64,000 nucleotides of DNA from Takakia lepidozioides (GCA_030704615.1 CM060733.1:60948001-61012000), one strand, 5' to 3'. Positions 1 through 12,003 are shown, counted from the stretch's first letter. Made by a program: numbers and translations. The notes: generated by a model from the sequence alone, not told the origin.

Positions 1-191
1 GCACCACTCTGCACTCACGACCACTAAGCGTGACGCCCAAACTCACGCTTACTGAATCAATCATGAGCCTGGGTTCATAGGCTCACGTGAACAGGCTCAC
101 GCGTAGCTTCCCTGCCGAAAATCAACAATGTTCATATCATCTATCTGCACCATTCATCACATCTCTTATTATCCACCTAATTTCTCTTTCA
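1..191. other. Unassigned left edge, with AGGCTCACGT motifs
   Basis: I see no gene here. Positions 79-103 carry two copies of a GGCTCACG motif. The ten-base core AGGCTCACGT recurs near 25880 and 27171, which suggests the edge of an unidentified dispersed repeat. Confidence 0.3.
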
Positions 192-473
192 CTTCACTCC
201 ACCATTCTGCTAAGCCATAGCTACTGCAATACCTCGGAAAGTACTTCTTCTGGTTTTCCAAGGTCACTGGTTTTCTAAGTTGTGTACTTCACTCCACCAT
301 TCCGTTAAGCCATAAATACTGCAATACCTCGGAAAGTACTTCTAGTTTTCCAAGGTCACTGGCTTTCAGAGTTTTGTACTTCACTTTACCATTCCGCTAA
401 GCCATAGCTACTGCAATACCCCGGAAAGTACTTCTTCTGGTTTTCCAAGGTCACTGGCTTTCTAAGTTTTGTA
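192..473. repeat. Three tandem copies of a ~94-bp unit
   Basis: Three head-to-tail copies start at about 192, 287 and 379, each opening with CTTCACT and ending in a GTTTTGTA-like string. The shared core includes GCAATACC(T/C)CGGAAAGTACTTC and CCAAGGTCACTGG. Copy 2 is about three bases shorter than the others. There is no coding capacity across the copies. This is a local duplication or minisatellite seed. Confidence 0.85.
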
Positions 474-1369
474 CATTTGGTAGATCACATTTTGTCACAT
501 TTCCTGTCACACTCTCCTAGCTATATTCTACCACTTTTTGCAGGTCTACAGAGGTGAACTTTAAGCCCCATGAACCTGAATAGGCTCCGCTTCAAGCTCT
601 GTATCATAACCGATGGAAAGCTCTATCTTCGGGCTGCATAGCAAATCCGCTTGATCTGGTTGGGCCGTTTTTTTGTAAAGCCAACTGTAGAAACCGCAAC
701 ATATAATCGTCAGTTGTTTTCACATCCACTTGCGACTCTATCAGACTCTGTCATTTGCGCACCAACAATTGTAACATGTCTGTGGTGAAATCCATTTCTT
801 TTATCCATCCCCAAGCTAATTAAGTCAACTACCATGTATTCAACCTTGACCACAAAAAAAGTTCAGTTTAGTGTGCCTTTTGGCACTAATACCTAAGCAT
901 AAGGCAGAAGGTTTCACATCAAACCAAGTGACGAAGAGCCCCATAATAGAGGCAGTGTTGTGCAAAGAAGGATGAGACTAACCCAAATGTTAGTGAGGAC
1001 ATTGCAACCATGCAGCCCTCAATGCATCTTGCGGAAAGCCTAGTCCTCATCCTGCTGTAGGTCAGTCAGTGATACATGATGTACATGGCTTAAAATGCAG
1101 CAGAGGAGTTAAATAACATCAACCACAATCCGAGCATTACGAATTTAATCAGAAAGTACTTCCCCATAACAAAAGTAGTTTTGCAGACATGAGACTTGCC
1201 CCCAACTCGCTATATAATTTAATAGGACACCACCTCATGTCAAACCAGCTTGGTCTCCACTGACTCTATGGCAGTGCAAATTAACTATACTGGTCCTAGA
1301 ATACTGCTCGGATTGGTGAAGTCTTCCGGACACTATGACTTGTTGCATGCGGGTAGTTGCAGACTACGG
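474..1369. other. No recognised feature
   Basis: No open frame of note, RNA gene or recognisable element was seen on either strand. Composition is AT-rich and typical of degenerate intergenic plant DNA. Confidence 0.4.
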
Positions 1370-2010
1370 TGGACCAAAAACTGCGTAACATGGCAGTTTC
1401 TGCAGTGACCTCCATTCATGGTACCTTTTGTAGTAAAATCACAACTCAATATTTCATACAAGTTTATACGATCTAAGATTTGTAACTACAGTAGAGACAT
1501 ACTCCAAAAACTTTTATTGTAAATGAAAGAGCTATGGACTCTTAAAGTTGAATCTTACGGACTGCAGTGTTACACATGAAAAACCATATGGACTAAAAAA
1601 ACATCATATACACCTAAGTAATAGCAAAAAGGAAAACACATCAGGGGTGCCATTTTTTAAAGCTACCCAAATGCACTTTTATATGGACTAAAACATCAAG
1701 GAATGAGAGGTATGGACTAATTTATACTAAACACTGGGCCCAAACTGGGCCTATTTTCCCTAATGTATATCATCCTCATTTAGAGGCTTTTGGGATATCA
1801 TCATTACTAAAAAGGTGTAAAAACCCATAATGTAGAGGTGCCAAGTGATATATGGAAAAAATTCAAAAATCTCTAATTATTAGAAATGAAAAATAATTTT
1901 CTATTTTTCAGAATTAAATACTAAAATTTCTAATAAAAACACTCTATCCTATTTGGGGTGGGACTTTTTACTAAAAGTGTTAAATATATCATATCTATCA
2001 TCTAAAATTA
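1370..2010 (-). repeat. Dispersed ~640-bp repeat, copy 1 (inverted relative to copy 2)
   Basis: Read on the minus strand, this block matches 28880-29515 on the plus strand along most of its length. Landmarks are a GGAGGTCACTG(C/T)AGAAACTGCC segment, a string around GGACT...CCATATAAAAGTG, and a GGGACT(C/T)TTTACTAAAA segment in the same order. The block is AT-rich and non-coding. Both copies lie near Ty3/gypsy pol debris: RNase H at 3402-3719 on the minus strand here, and integrase at 29751-30260 beside copy 2. It may be part of a degenerate LTR element or a separate non-autonomous repeat. Confidence 0.7.
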
Positions 2011-2932
2011 AATATTTGGACAAAGTCCCTCAATTTGAGGTATCTATATAGACTTTTGTAGAAGAAAAATTTGCCTCTTTTGGTCCACCGTACCCTGCAA
2101 CTGCCCATGCATCTACAGGGACTGTACATGCCAATTGTTCCAACTATTCTGTGAGATAGTATATGGTCAAGTTTTTGTTTACAAGTTGAGCAGAACCAGA
2201 GAAGTTGGAAGACCAACATCCATGACTGAACTTGATCTTTTGGACAACCCAACCCAACATCTAATAGGTCCATTTCATCGTCTCACACAAGTATCTCACT
2301 TCCCTACTCTATGCGTCCTCTCAATAGCCTACGAGTTTACCTTGGTTCCTAGAGTTCTGGTGACAAGGGTTTTGCCAACTGATCGTCGTGTAAATATGGT
2401 AGGGCCTTGATACACACCAATCCTTCTGTTAGCAAGGGTCCACCTTGCACAATTGACAAATTCCCACTTTTGAGTCAACTGCGCAGCCATCCTCTATAGT
2501 ACCTTGTCTACCTCTGGAGTCTTACTAAGTTTTACGTCAACGGATGACTAGATTCCCGAATGTTCCGAATGTTCCGAAACCTAGACCGCTATTACTAGCA
2601 TTAACAAATCCAAAATGTTCGCCCCATCTTACAGAATCTGGTTTCCAGGAAAACCATACGGAAAATGATTCTAAATCTTATAAAGCATACATAATATACT
2701 CATGGAACTCTGATAGATGAATGATGAAAACAACACTGGAAGGGGAGAAGGACTCGAAACCACGATGTTAGAGTTACGATGCGATCCTACTCCTTGCTGC
2801 TAGACTAAACTTTTCAACAAAATGTCCTGCAATCGGAATTCCACGACAATCCCAACCCCCCTATTCCATTTCACTCGTCTCACCCACCTTCCACACAACA
2901 ATATCAAAAACTTCTTGAACGAAATCACTCAC
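2011..2932. other. No gene; possible tRNA-derived scrap near 2745-2812
   Basis: No coding exon could be assigned. In particular I looked for downstream exons of eS1 on the minus strand and found none. The minus strand around 2812-2745 contains a TAGTCTAGCAG string followed about 45 bases later by GGTTTCGAGTCC. These resemble a Pol III A box and B box, but the intervening sequence does not fold as a tRNA by eye. Confidence 0.3.
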
Positions 2933-2991
2933 ATTTTCTTCGTCCTACCCTTCTTGCCCTTGGAGATGCGTTTGTTCTTGTCGACCGCCAT
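2933..2991 (-). pseudogene. Orphan first exon of ribosomal protein eS1 (RPS3A)
   Basis: On the minus strand an ATG at 2991 opens a 19-codon frame, MAVDKNKRISKGKKGRTKK, followed by AT and a GTGAGT donor. This matches the highly basic N-terminus of cytosolic small-subunit protein eS1 (RPS3A), whose plant members begin MAVGKNKRISKGKKGGKKK. The split codon AT|N would encode the Ile that can follow in the family. No later eS1 exon occurs in the remaining 2.9 kb to the left edge, so this looks like a captured or orphaned gene fragment with a little 5' flank. A real gene with a very long first intron running off the left edge cannot be excluded. Cytosolic ribosome role is known for the family; function here is doubtful. 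Confidence 0.6.
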
Positions 2992-3401
2992 TGCTGTGAG
3001 AACGTCCTGGGAAGCAGGCAAAGTAAGCACCCTTTAGGGGCCACGAAGGCAGCAGAGGCCCATGCTCGAAAGCAGAAAGAGACAACAAACAGGGGTTTGA
3101 ACCCCATATCCACATGCCAAAGCAATTTAACAAAAACTTTGACAAGATCTCGTTTAAGGCTCAATTTTTGCTTGACCTTCGCAGATTCTGCAATAACCAT
3201 TTAGGCACCTGTCTTGAACTCCATCTTTTCCCCCACGTTGAAGAACCAGTGCAAGGATTAAATTTGGGAGGAGAAGAGGATTACGAGGTGTAAATTAGGG
3301 ATTTTGAGGACGTGGATTGGGAGTGGGATGCGTTGGGATGCTCTGGGCTTAGCAAGGGCGAGTGCAAAGCTATGAGGATCCGAGGAATTATGCCGGGTGT
3401 G

Positions 3402-3719
3402 TTATTGCACTGCAATTTTGCTGTGGTGTGTAGAAATCCGTTGCGCTCGACTACGACATACATGGTGTGAGTTCGGCGAGGCAGGTATGGTGTGATCTGC
3501 CACAAGATGCAAACGGCCAAGTTTGTAAACAACTTCGAATTCAAACTCGTGCAAGATTATTAACCATCTTGCTATCCTGCCACTTATCAAAGGCTTGTTC
3601 ACCAGATAAATCAAAGCCTGATGATCCACATAAAACATAAACTTCCTTTCCAATAGGTACTGCCTGAATTTCTTGACTGCATAAATCATTGCCAATGCTT
3701 CTCTTTCAGTGGTGCTATA
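3402..3719 (-). pseudogene. Ty3/gypsy pol fragment: RNase H
   Basis: The minus-strand frame reads from a YSTTEREALAMIYAVKKFR string through YVDHQAL and GRIARWL to FEFEVVYKLGR. This is the order of Ty3/gypsy RNase H (RT_RNaseH) with its DHQAL signature. It starts and ends without the flanking RT or integrase, so it is a decayed fragment about 100 residues long. In the intact family this domain degrades the RNA strand during reverse transcription. The fragment lies about 1.4 kb from dispersed repeat copy 1. Confidence 0.85.
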
Positions 3720-5229
3720 GCATAGTTAGCTCTACGGCTCGAAAAACGTGGAACTTGCAGTTGAGAGAGTGGGGTTGTTAGTGCTAGAAAGGGTCAGTGC
3801 ATATGTAGTTGTGGTCGTGAGCATACACTTCTTTCATTGGACTGTTCCCACCTGAATGCAAACAGCTCTGAGTTGGTCAAGTATGGTTGTACAATTTGGA
3901 ATTAAGGAATTAGAAAACTGCCAAGCTTTTCCCTCACCTGATCATGTTTGAATTGAATTGTTTCTAATTTGTTGCGTTTATGTCTGATGGGGGTGTCTTT
4001 ATTATATTTGCATACATGCATATTACATTCTAGAGGTCCACTGTATGGAGCAGAATGATCGAACTCTAAATCTATACTCAGAAAGAGTGATAATCACAGA
4101 ACCCTTGTTCATTTTAATACTTTATTCATTCTTGCATTCTGTCTCTCCAACTATTTGGATTTCTCTTCCCTCCAGTTCCATGAAAATTTTCCTTTTAGAT
4201 TCTTCAAATGCAAACGTCTTCATAACAACGACGACTCGCCATTCACTCTCATTATTTTCCCTCCAATCTGCTCCCGACTCCAGCTCAACAAATTCCATTG
4301 CGGACTCCATCTCTGTCACACGTGGAAAAATAACCGTTTGGCAAAACAATAGCGAAACCTCTTGGTCACTTGACCATTCTTGGGATGAGCTAAAACATTG
4401 TTCTCAATTGTGGCCGCTCAAAAATTGCCACATATGCATCCACTAGTGCCACATAATCTAGAATTTTCATTGATAGGCCATGTCTAAACCATCTACCGGC
4501 CAAAACCTTAAATTTGTCCAATCATTGACCACCACCACATTTTGGCCACTCATTTCAGCCGTGTCTAAACTCGGCCTTAGTTACCTCAGCTCTACTCAGA
4601 GTATTTTTTTCTCTATAATACAAATAGTACCCTGAAGGATTACTGCCTTCCATTTGGAAGGTAAACACCTTCTAATGCCGTAACTAGGGCAACGTAAGAG
4701 GGTTAAGTAACCAGTTGATCCAGTAGATTTCTTTTCTCAACAAAGCTCAAGGAGCCGACGCTGCATGAATCCCGCAAAAATACCATCAGATCGCATGCGG
4801 CCTACATAAGTTCTTACAGTATTCCTATTGTTTTTCACATAAAATACATTTCCAATCAAAATGAAATAAATATTAATTCTTTTGTAAACTTATCAGAACT
4901 AGTAGTTACCCCTAGTATTGTGCTATATATTTAATAATTCCAGCATAGTAGAGTATCCATAGTAGAGTAATGGGCCGAGGCTCAAATGCAAATTGATGAC
5001 CGTGGGCCCCACCACCCGCCTCGCCACCTGTGAGGCTGATCGTGTGGTAGTGTGGGAGAATGCCGCACTCCAAGTGCGTTATATAGGGTGGGAGCGGGAC
5101 GAAATTTGGTGAGGGGCACTATTTTGAAGTGCGAGAATGTGTCGCTGGGGACGCGCAATCTCGTCCGAAATTGGCGGCCATACCTCTCGGTTTGAACCTG
5201 GATCAACCTTCACATCAGAGCCAATAACT
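3720..5229. other. No recognised feature
   Basis: A 133-codon open frame at 4045-4446 (+) overlaps open frames in other phases and shows no family motif, so I do not call it. The remainder is AT-rich and degenerate. Confidence 0.4.
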
Positions 5230-5580
5230 CAAATGGTTGATATGGCAGTTGGAGGAGAATCTCCCAAGCTAGTGAAAGTTGGATCCCATCTAACAGCGGA
5301 ACAAGCATTGGAGTATCAGACATTGTTCAAAGAATTCAGAGACATCTTCACATGGTCACACCGAGCTGAAAGGGGTACCCTCTTATGTTGCTATGCACTC
5401 TATTCCCTTGATTCCGGAGCTACACCACGACGACAATGCGAAAGAAGGGTAAACCCAAATTTGGTGTTACTCATCAAAACAGAAATTGAGAAGCTGTTGG
5501 CTGCAGAATTCATCTTCCCAGTGGAAACATCGGCTTGGTATCTCCCATTGTGATTGTCCGACAATGTTTTGTTTTTTTGT
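5230..5580 (+). pseudogene. Ty3/gypsy pol fragment: start of reverse transcriptase
   Basis: The plus frame contains AEQALEYQTLFKEFRDIFTW, then a degraded stretch, then RRQCERRVNPN and IKTEIEKLLAAEFIFPVE. This is the lead-in to the Ty3/gypsy reverse transcriptase, where a variable loop precedes the R-R-x-N-P and E-I-x-K-L-L segments. After FPVE the expected V-S-P-I-V-I-V string appears only in another frame near 5540-5563, so there is at least one frameshift. The catalytic part of RT is absent. It has the opposite orientation to the RNase H fragment at 3402-3719, so the two are not one simple element. Confidence 0.8.
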
Positions 5581-5918
5581 TTTTACTGGCAATGAAACTC
5601 TCCTAAACTCAACACCTATATCTGAGTACTCCTCGCATTTTTATTGAAGTACCCTATGTCTCCATTGACTCGTTTTTCCGTTTGCGAGTGTATTACCTCT
5701 ATAACTGTGGGTTGTGCTCTCATAAGACCAACCCCCTACTTCAACAAAAGTCTTCATCTCTTCCTGTTATTTGTGGACCTAACATAAGTCCAAAACTAAC
5801 TAAAATTGAATTGTGGTCTTCATTTGCGTTATCCCCCTTGAAAATGGAAAAAAAACAAGGGTTACCTCCCTTCTCAACTAAAAAAAACTGGTAGGCAAGC
5901 AGCCCTTGGACGTGTAAA
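5581..5918. other. No recognised feature
   Basis: Nothing recognisable was seen between the Ty3 fragment and the LINE fragment. Confidence 0.4.
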
Positions 5919-6652
5919 ATGATCCATGAACACCTCGTTTGCGCCTCCCCCAGGACATCTGTCTCCTGGGCCCCCTCATTGAAATGGCTGGTTCATGGCA
6001 CTAAGAACACCCTCTATGGCTTGGAGCTCGATCCGGAAGGCCTGGTTGCGGCTGAGGCTTTCAGCGCAGGGCCACTTCGTTCGCTGAGGCCATCAGACAG
6101 CCCCTATTCGGGAACTTCAATCTGGACTCTGCACCTCTGATCAAATTGACCAGGAAGTGGGCTTCATGGGAAGCAGCTGGCTACAGTCATGTGGTGAATA
6201 TCTGGGAGAATGGTCAATTTGTGTCGGAGGACCTGCTTTGCAGTACCTTCCTCGGCGCACTCTCAATGGTGGCTGGGATGCCATCTGTCAGGGAGCCTCT
6301 TACCTCACCCCATTGCTGATATCAGAGTAGAGAGAGATGACTCCGGCCGACATCATGACTGCTTCCTGACCTATCGCCAAGTTCGGCATCTGTTTTCTCT
6401 AGCTCTAGCTCTGATAGATTCCCTTATAGATCTAGAGCGCTCTTTTTGGATGCAGTGTCGTCCGCCCGCTTTTCCCCCTCCACTTTCCCTGTTTGTTCGT
6501 CTCCGGGTAGTTCCCCTTGTGTTGTCGCCTTCACGCCCCCCTCAGAGGTTAATTTTTCCTCTCGTATCTCTTATCCCTTTAATAAATTTCCAGGGCCACT
6601 GTCCCCTGTTCTGTTTAAAAATAAAAAAATAAAAAATAAAAAAAACAGTTCG
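5919..6652 (+). mobile_element. LINE 3'-end fragment with A-rich tail
   Basis: Short plus-strand frames between 6000 and 6300 resemble the C-terminal part of plant non-LTR ORF2: SSIRKAWLRLRLSAQGHF, then in another frame PLFGNFNLDSAPLI, KWASWEAAGYSHV and FVSEDLLCSTFLG. Such Trp-rich linker sequence precedes the 3' UTR in plant LINEs. The segment ends at 6616-6646 in an A-rich run interrupted by T, as expected of a target-primed insertion tail. Frame changes and the lack of RT show a dead, strongly 5'-truncated copy. It could also be two nested fragments. Confidence 0.65.
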
Positions 6653-6704
6653 TGCTCAATTGAAACTGTTCACAAAATCTGTTAGCATATCGCCAGGACT
6701 ACGC

Positions 6705-6955
6705 TTACCCAACGAGAACGAGTTTAATGTGAGCTTGTGACGTGGGGTAAAACCCCTTGTCCGAAGGAAAGATGAAGAATAGCTTTATATGATCGAGACC
6801 GACCTGGTTGCGGAGATGCAGAAAACCCCGAGTTGCTGGCAGGGATCGCCATCGCTTGCACACCATCGGTAAGCGGCAAAGATTGTGCAAGATAAGCATG
6901 CCAACACTCTGTCCAGTAAGTCGCACGACAGCCTACTCCACACCTCACTGTCCAT
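6705..6955 (-). pseudogene. F-box protein fragment (frameshifted)
   Basis: On the minus strand an ATG at 6955 opens MDSEVWSRLSCDLLDRVLACL. In a second frame the text continues HNLCRLPMVCKRWRSLPATR and then GFLHLRNQV. Together these match the F-box consensus of plant proteins: an LP-x-x-LL-x-x-VL start followed by V-C-K-R-W. A frameshift near 6895 separates the two halves, and the sequence downstream does not show a clear kelch or other partner domain. F-box proteins act as substrate receptors in SCF ubiquitin ligases. This copy cannot be translated whole and lies between LINE debris and unassigned sequence. Confidence is in the homology, not in function. Confidence 0.6.
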
Positions 6956-6985
6956 AACCGTTGGTGGATCGTGATGAGAGACCAT

Positions 6986-9900
6986 CTTTGGGTTAGAGGC
7001 ATCCTCACGGCCTTGCTGTCACGAAGCCGCTCTTTCTACTCAAGACTTTGTCCGGTGGCCACAACTGTCATGTCCCACCACAAATTCGCAATCTGTGAAG
7101 GAAGCAAGTGGGAGTCTAACTTTTAGAGACCTGCGCGCTTAAATATATGTAAGGATACAGAACCCAAGTTTGGGTTTGCATAAATATAGCACCTGGTTGT
7201 TTACTAAATTCGCCACACACTTTTACTTTAAAAAAATTCTCCTGTTCTTGCAAACCAAATTTAAGGTGTCGCTACTCAAAGGCCAATCCAGTAGCATGGC
7301 CTGAATTAGGGCTGCCATAAAAATCTTGGCCACTGAGGTCTACCTACGTGATTATCTATCGATCAAGGGTAAGGATGAGATGTCCATAAGGTTCTCAATG
7401 CTTTACTACAACTAATTAAACATCTGAAATGATCATGTGCTAAATTTTCTCTCTATATCAACGGATCCCTCTTCCTTTCTCTGCATGACTGAAAGATGTC
7501 CACCTTCGGAAGAGAAAGAGAAGGCAGTAACTTCACCTCGAAGACACCGTAATTTACGCTAGCTTCAATAAGAGTCAATCTTTTTCGCTTTTTCGTATTT
7601 AAATTAGACTGAAACATCATACAACAAAATTTACAACATGGTTGATACCTAGATCATACTAAAGAGATCATCCCCGATGTATCTAGATTCTAAATACTCA
7701 ACCAGAAGCTTAGCCTGTCCTTTGCCACCCCTGGGGTGATCCCACTTAAACTGCAATGAGGGACGTAGCCTCAGCCTCGTCATCATATACCCATCAAAGA
7801 GTCCTGCCACCTGCGGGCCTCTCTAAACCTCGACTAAGCAAATTTAACGAGGGTACTCCTAGGACGGTTGGATTTGGTCATATCATTCATCTTGCAAGTT
7901 TGTTTCTCTTACCCAGAAAATAAACGAAGCTTCTGCATCCTCCAGAGGAGTTTACTAATCCGATACGCAGAATGCATAGAGATACAAAAAATGGCCCGAC
8001 CGTGAGTTCCATGCAAAATTGAAGGTTGACATTCGTGGCACAAAACAGTAATTTCGTCCACAAGCGTGCTCGATTCTACTCCGGCTGTGCGCCTTACAAG
8101 CTTTTCTGTAAGGAAGAAAGCATCTTTATCAGGGTTTAGGAGGTAAATACATTGGTGCACGCATTTTGTTTAAAGATGAGCTTCTATCCTTCGCACCTCG
8201 GACAGTCTTGCACTTTGAAGAGAACCATCGGCTGATGTCTTGCGCGTTACAGCAACGTTAAATTATACTTAATAAGTATTAAGTATTAAGTATTATACTT
8301 GAATACTTTACAGTAACCTGGACTTTATGTGAATTTGTGGTAACGCGTTATTGACACGTAATTCCGTTGATTTTTATTATTGAATATTAGAGCAGAAAGC
8401 TAGGGAGGGTTCGGTCAAAGACACAATCCTCTTCTGTTCCCTTCGTTAGAACTTCGCACCACATCAAGCGACAAACTTTCCTTTGCTGGTCGAAGTTCGA
8501 ACAGCCATTGCAATCTGGAGTTGAAGATCTAGCCATCGGCGGATTTTTGGCTGTTGCCCGTCAGAGCTCTTCTTAAGTAAGTGACAGTCTTTGTGGGGGT
8601 TTTCGGCAACAAATCGTTGGACAGGTAATTCCCTTGTTTTCGATGAGAGTTTGACGAAAGACACGATGTCACAAGTTGAGTTTGGAGTTTGCACTACATG
8701 TGAGCATCAAACTAGATCAAAACACTTGTAAGACTCAGTTCCTATTAAGGCCATCTTTATTCCCAGGTGGTGGATCAAGCTTCACTCCGGGGAAGGGATC
8801 ATGGTAAGTTATCTTATCTGAGTTTTGTTGTTGTCACCTCGCAGCTGCACAGACCCTCGTCAGAAGATATTGTACATGAAAGAAACATATACAGCACTGC
8901 CACTCAAGCAGTCAACTGGATACATGAATCTAGCAGGAGATTGGCGAACGTTCGATAGTTAGCCATACCGGCCCCTTTGCAAATTCAGTGCAACACCCCA
9001 ATGCTTTGACGTAAATTTCCTGCGATCCCACAAACCCATGCTGACATTGCTGGTGAACTTAGCCGATTACAAGACTCTCGAGTTGAGTTCTTTCCCGATT
9101 GAGAACTTTGTAGTCCGCTCTTCTTCAGTACTATAAGTGCACCCTCCTTTCGATCGACGGCCGCCTGGCGAGTGGGTGATATCACAATAATTACGATCCG
9201 GTGTAACTCTCCATCGCTAGTACCTACGCCGAACTGATCCGGCTCATCACTGTTTTAACTTGCATTATTGCCAGATGGAAATCTTTTCAAGACCTCTTTT
9301 GTTTCAGCTGATATACTCAGCATCTCTCATCTGTACGTAAAGCATGCCGGTACGGATCAACCAAAGTGTCCACTTCTGTCGCAAATTTGCCAGGAGTTCA
9401 GTTCACTTCAGGGTCGAGGGTCATGGACGAAGGCAGTAGTTACTACAAAACATTACAAAAACTGAATTCCGACGGGGGTGTGTGCATGAGAATATGAACA
9501 CTCGATGGCTGGGGATGTGTAAACCAAACTACTGATGGCCTAGACTTGAAGGCCTCCTTTCCTCCAATAACACCTGCATCAACCCCCCATGTGTTGGTTC
9601 ATATTTCATTCATGAGAAAGGTGGCGTGGGTCTCCTCGCCGTCTCTACCCGGCCTACCTCCATCAAGTCCTGGGCCCCTCGCCTCCGCCGACCGGATGGA
9701 CGCAGCCCCGGAGACTTTTTCTCGACTACTTAATCATCTAGTTAACTAGAGTGTAGGGCACGACCTCCTTGGAGGTCTTACCCGCTTCATCTCCATTACC
9801 AAAATTCCCAACCTTGCTTACCATTTCGGATTACAGTTGAGCTCGGCTTGCTCGCTTCTAAGAATTAATCATCCCTCCAGAAAACCAAAAGAATCATTGT

Positions 9901-10307
9901 GCGTCCGCAACAAAAATCTGAAAGCCCGTCCCCAAATTGTTACAATCCTCTTCCACCTCGTTGTTAACTGATCTCAGTGAAACAGTACAAGGAGCAGAAG
10001 GGACACGAACTCAACGAGCTGCAGACAGCCATTCTTTTAGTGGCGAATAATCGCCAGATTTCGACCTCGCGCGGGTCTTGGCGACAGGGGTAAAGGGAAA
10101 TCAGGCTGAAAAATCATCATTTTCCGCCAAAGTCTGATCTGATGGGCCCACCATTCGCTAGAGGGGCCGCCACAGGGAGGCACATGGCGCCATATTGAGT
10201 GAAGACAGTTTACAACAAAGGAGCCAGATCCCACCGACCACGTGCAGGACATCGCCGCATTCCGAGTGCGCGGGAGGACGTGGAGCCAGCTATGTTGCCC
10301 ATATTTG
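6986..10307. other. Long unassigned interval
   Basis: No domain was recognised. Minus-strand frames at 7909-8160 and 8464-8694 have plausible amino-acid composition but no motif I can name. A short AAGTATT-type repeat occurs at about 8270-8300. Probably decayed transposon sequence. Confidence 0.35.
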
Positions 10308-10326
10308 TATATATATATATATATAT
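10308..10326. repeat. (TA)n microsatellite
   Basis: An uninterrupted TA dinucleotide run of about nine units. Confidence 0.9.
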
Positions 10327-10385
10327 GGGTAAGTGTAGTATAGTCTCTATAGATAGACTTTGTAGTTAAAATATATCGTATTTGT

Positions 10386-10470
10386 GTATGGGTAGCGTAG
10401 TGGTAGAGATCTATCAGCCTAGCCAATCGACTTGGTGTTCAATTCTTAACATCACATCGTTTTTTTTATA
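10386..10470 (+). repeat. tRNA-like / SINE-head fragment
   Basis: The plus strand reads GGGTAGCGTAGTGGTAGAG, an A-box-like string, followed about 30 bases later by TGGTGTTCAATTC, a B-box-like string, and then a T-run at about 10460. This spacing is that of an internal Pol III promoter. The arms do not pair well enough for a functional tRNA, so a SINE head or tRNA relic is more likely. Confidence 0.4.
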
Positions 10471-10740
10471 GCAACCTGGTTTGGATGATAAAGTTCCTAA
10501 ATATGAAAAAGGTGGCCGCGGATGAGGGTAAAAGGGTGACTGCAGAGGAGGATGATAATCAAAAGGGTGGCAGAGGGTTACAAAAACGGAATGAGAATGT
10601 TATCTATTCATTGTTTTTGGGATGAAAGGACACATGTCAGCAAATTTAGGACCTAAGAAAAAGAAAACCTAAAACACATCTTCCTTCTTTCATTTTTTTT
10701 CCTCCCATAAAACACAAAACTAAACATAGTTAAACTAAAC

Positions 10741-10912
10741 AAATCTTGCTATGAACGGGTGTGGTATGGTTCCTGGGCGGTGTCCCCTCATTTGTCTCCA
10801 TGGTGCGGTTACTGTGAAAGAGGTTATTTCTCCTCTCACTACTAAGGGGCCTGATTTGTGAGCTGTCGCTCCCAGGTGTTTCCCTTTTATAATATTTATT
10901 TTAAAAAAAAAA
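10741..10912 (+). mobile_element. tRNA-derived SINE, copy 1 (5'-truncated, head missing)
   Basis: This copy shares the body of the SINEs at 17873-18110 and 24000-24230. Shared landmarks are TCTTGCTA...CGGGTGTGGTATG, GTTACTGTGAAAGAGGTT, TCTCCTCTCACTA, CTGATTTGTGAGCTGTCG and CCCAGGTGTTTCCCTT. It begins just after the point where the B box lies in the other copies and ends in a TTTATTTTAAAAAAAAAA tail. Its orientation is opposite to the other two copies. Confidence 0.8.
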
Positions 10913-11374
10913 TAGTGACATATAATCTTCATTACTGTTTACAAGCCGTTACTTGGTAATTTTATTTGTATTTCCAAGAGCCTTGCAAACATTGATACTT
11001 CTTATCTATGTGCCATGTAGCATTAGGTAGGGTCTTTTTGGGCCAGGGTTCAAATATGCCACTTAGTGTAGATTGACTGAAATGCAATATAAGCCAATTT
11101 AAGGTTTTCTATTTATGAATGGTGGTTTAAATTTTTTTGGTGGTGTTTGGCATAATTTCTGCCTAGTCTCCAATGATGCCTAAACCCTCCAATTTGCTAT
11201 GTCAATTCTGGGTTATTCGCCTCAACAAGTCTACTAGGTTTTAGGTTCATTCGCCCAATACCCATTCAAAATCTCATATTATCGCCTGCCATTTCCACTA
11301 CGCATTTTGTACAAGCGCCATACATGCTCCTCTAAGGTTCTAATGGATGCCACTTGTGCTACAATGTAAATACC
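10913..11374. other. Left flank of the piggyBac-like element
   Basis: AT-rich sequence without recognisable features. It supplies the TTAA at 11375-11378 that was duplicated on insertion. Confidence 0.4.
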
Positions 11375-11378
11375 TTAA

Positions 11379-11392
11379 CCCTTAAGCACCCA
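11379..11392 (+). repeat. Left terminal inverted repeat of the piggyBac-like element
   Basis: CCCTTAAGCACCCA directly abuts a TTAA and is mirrored at 15519-15532 with one mismatch (A/G at the tenth base). Confidence 0.92.
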
Positions 11393-12003
11393 TTCGACCC
11401 GTTTTTGGCCGTTGGTTTTGGTTTTTCCCCTCTGTTTTTCTCGGATTTGAACCGATTAACCTGATTTTTGGAGGGTAGGATGCCAGCCACATGGCACTCA
11501 GGATTCCAACGCGCGATTAGGTTTTTTTTTTGGTTAGGGTTGCAATTTTTGGCTGCGCAAGAGGTGGGGTCTGCTTCTGCAACGATTTTGGCTTGCTCCC
11601 GTGTTTTCAGCGTCGTCTCTCTCCTTCCTGCGCTTTGTCTTGTGCTGTGATCTCGTCTGTTGTGGCGTTCGCGCGTGTTCCATACTTTGTTGCAGGTTGC
11701 CGTTGCAGATGCCTTGACAGGTTGCCGTTGGTGGTCTGCTCCGATTGCATCTTCCATTATCTCTTTCTCTTTCAGTTGAGGAAACTTGGAAATTGTGGCA
11801 CCGCTACAGAAACTGAGCCATAGCTGTGAGAGAGGATGGGCCGGCTTTGCATTGATACTCAGGGTGCGCATTCAAAGCAATGTTCATTGTTTGATACCTG
11901 AGCTAGACTATGCGCAGTTAGGGCATCGTGTAGCTCATCTTTGTGTTTATCTTTGTGTGCATATGCAAATTGGTGGATGAAGGTTGAAGCTACATAGTAT
12001 AAG

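Noticed and set aside
192-473. CRISPR-like array
   Set aside because: The units are contiguous tandem copies without unique spacers, and the genome is eukaryotic.
10386-10470. Possible functional tRNA gene
   Set aside because: A-box and B-box-like strings are present but acceptor and anticodon stems do not pair.
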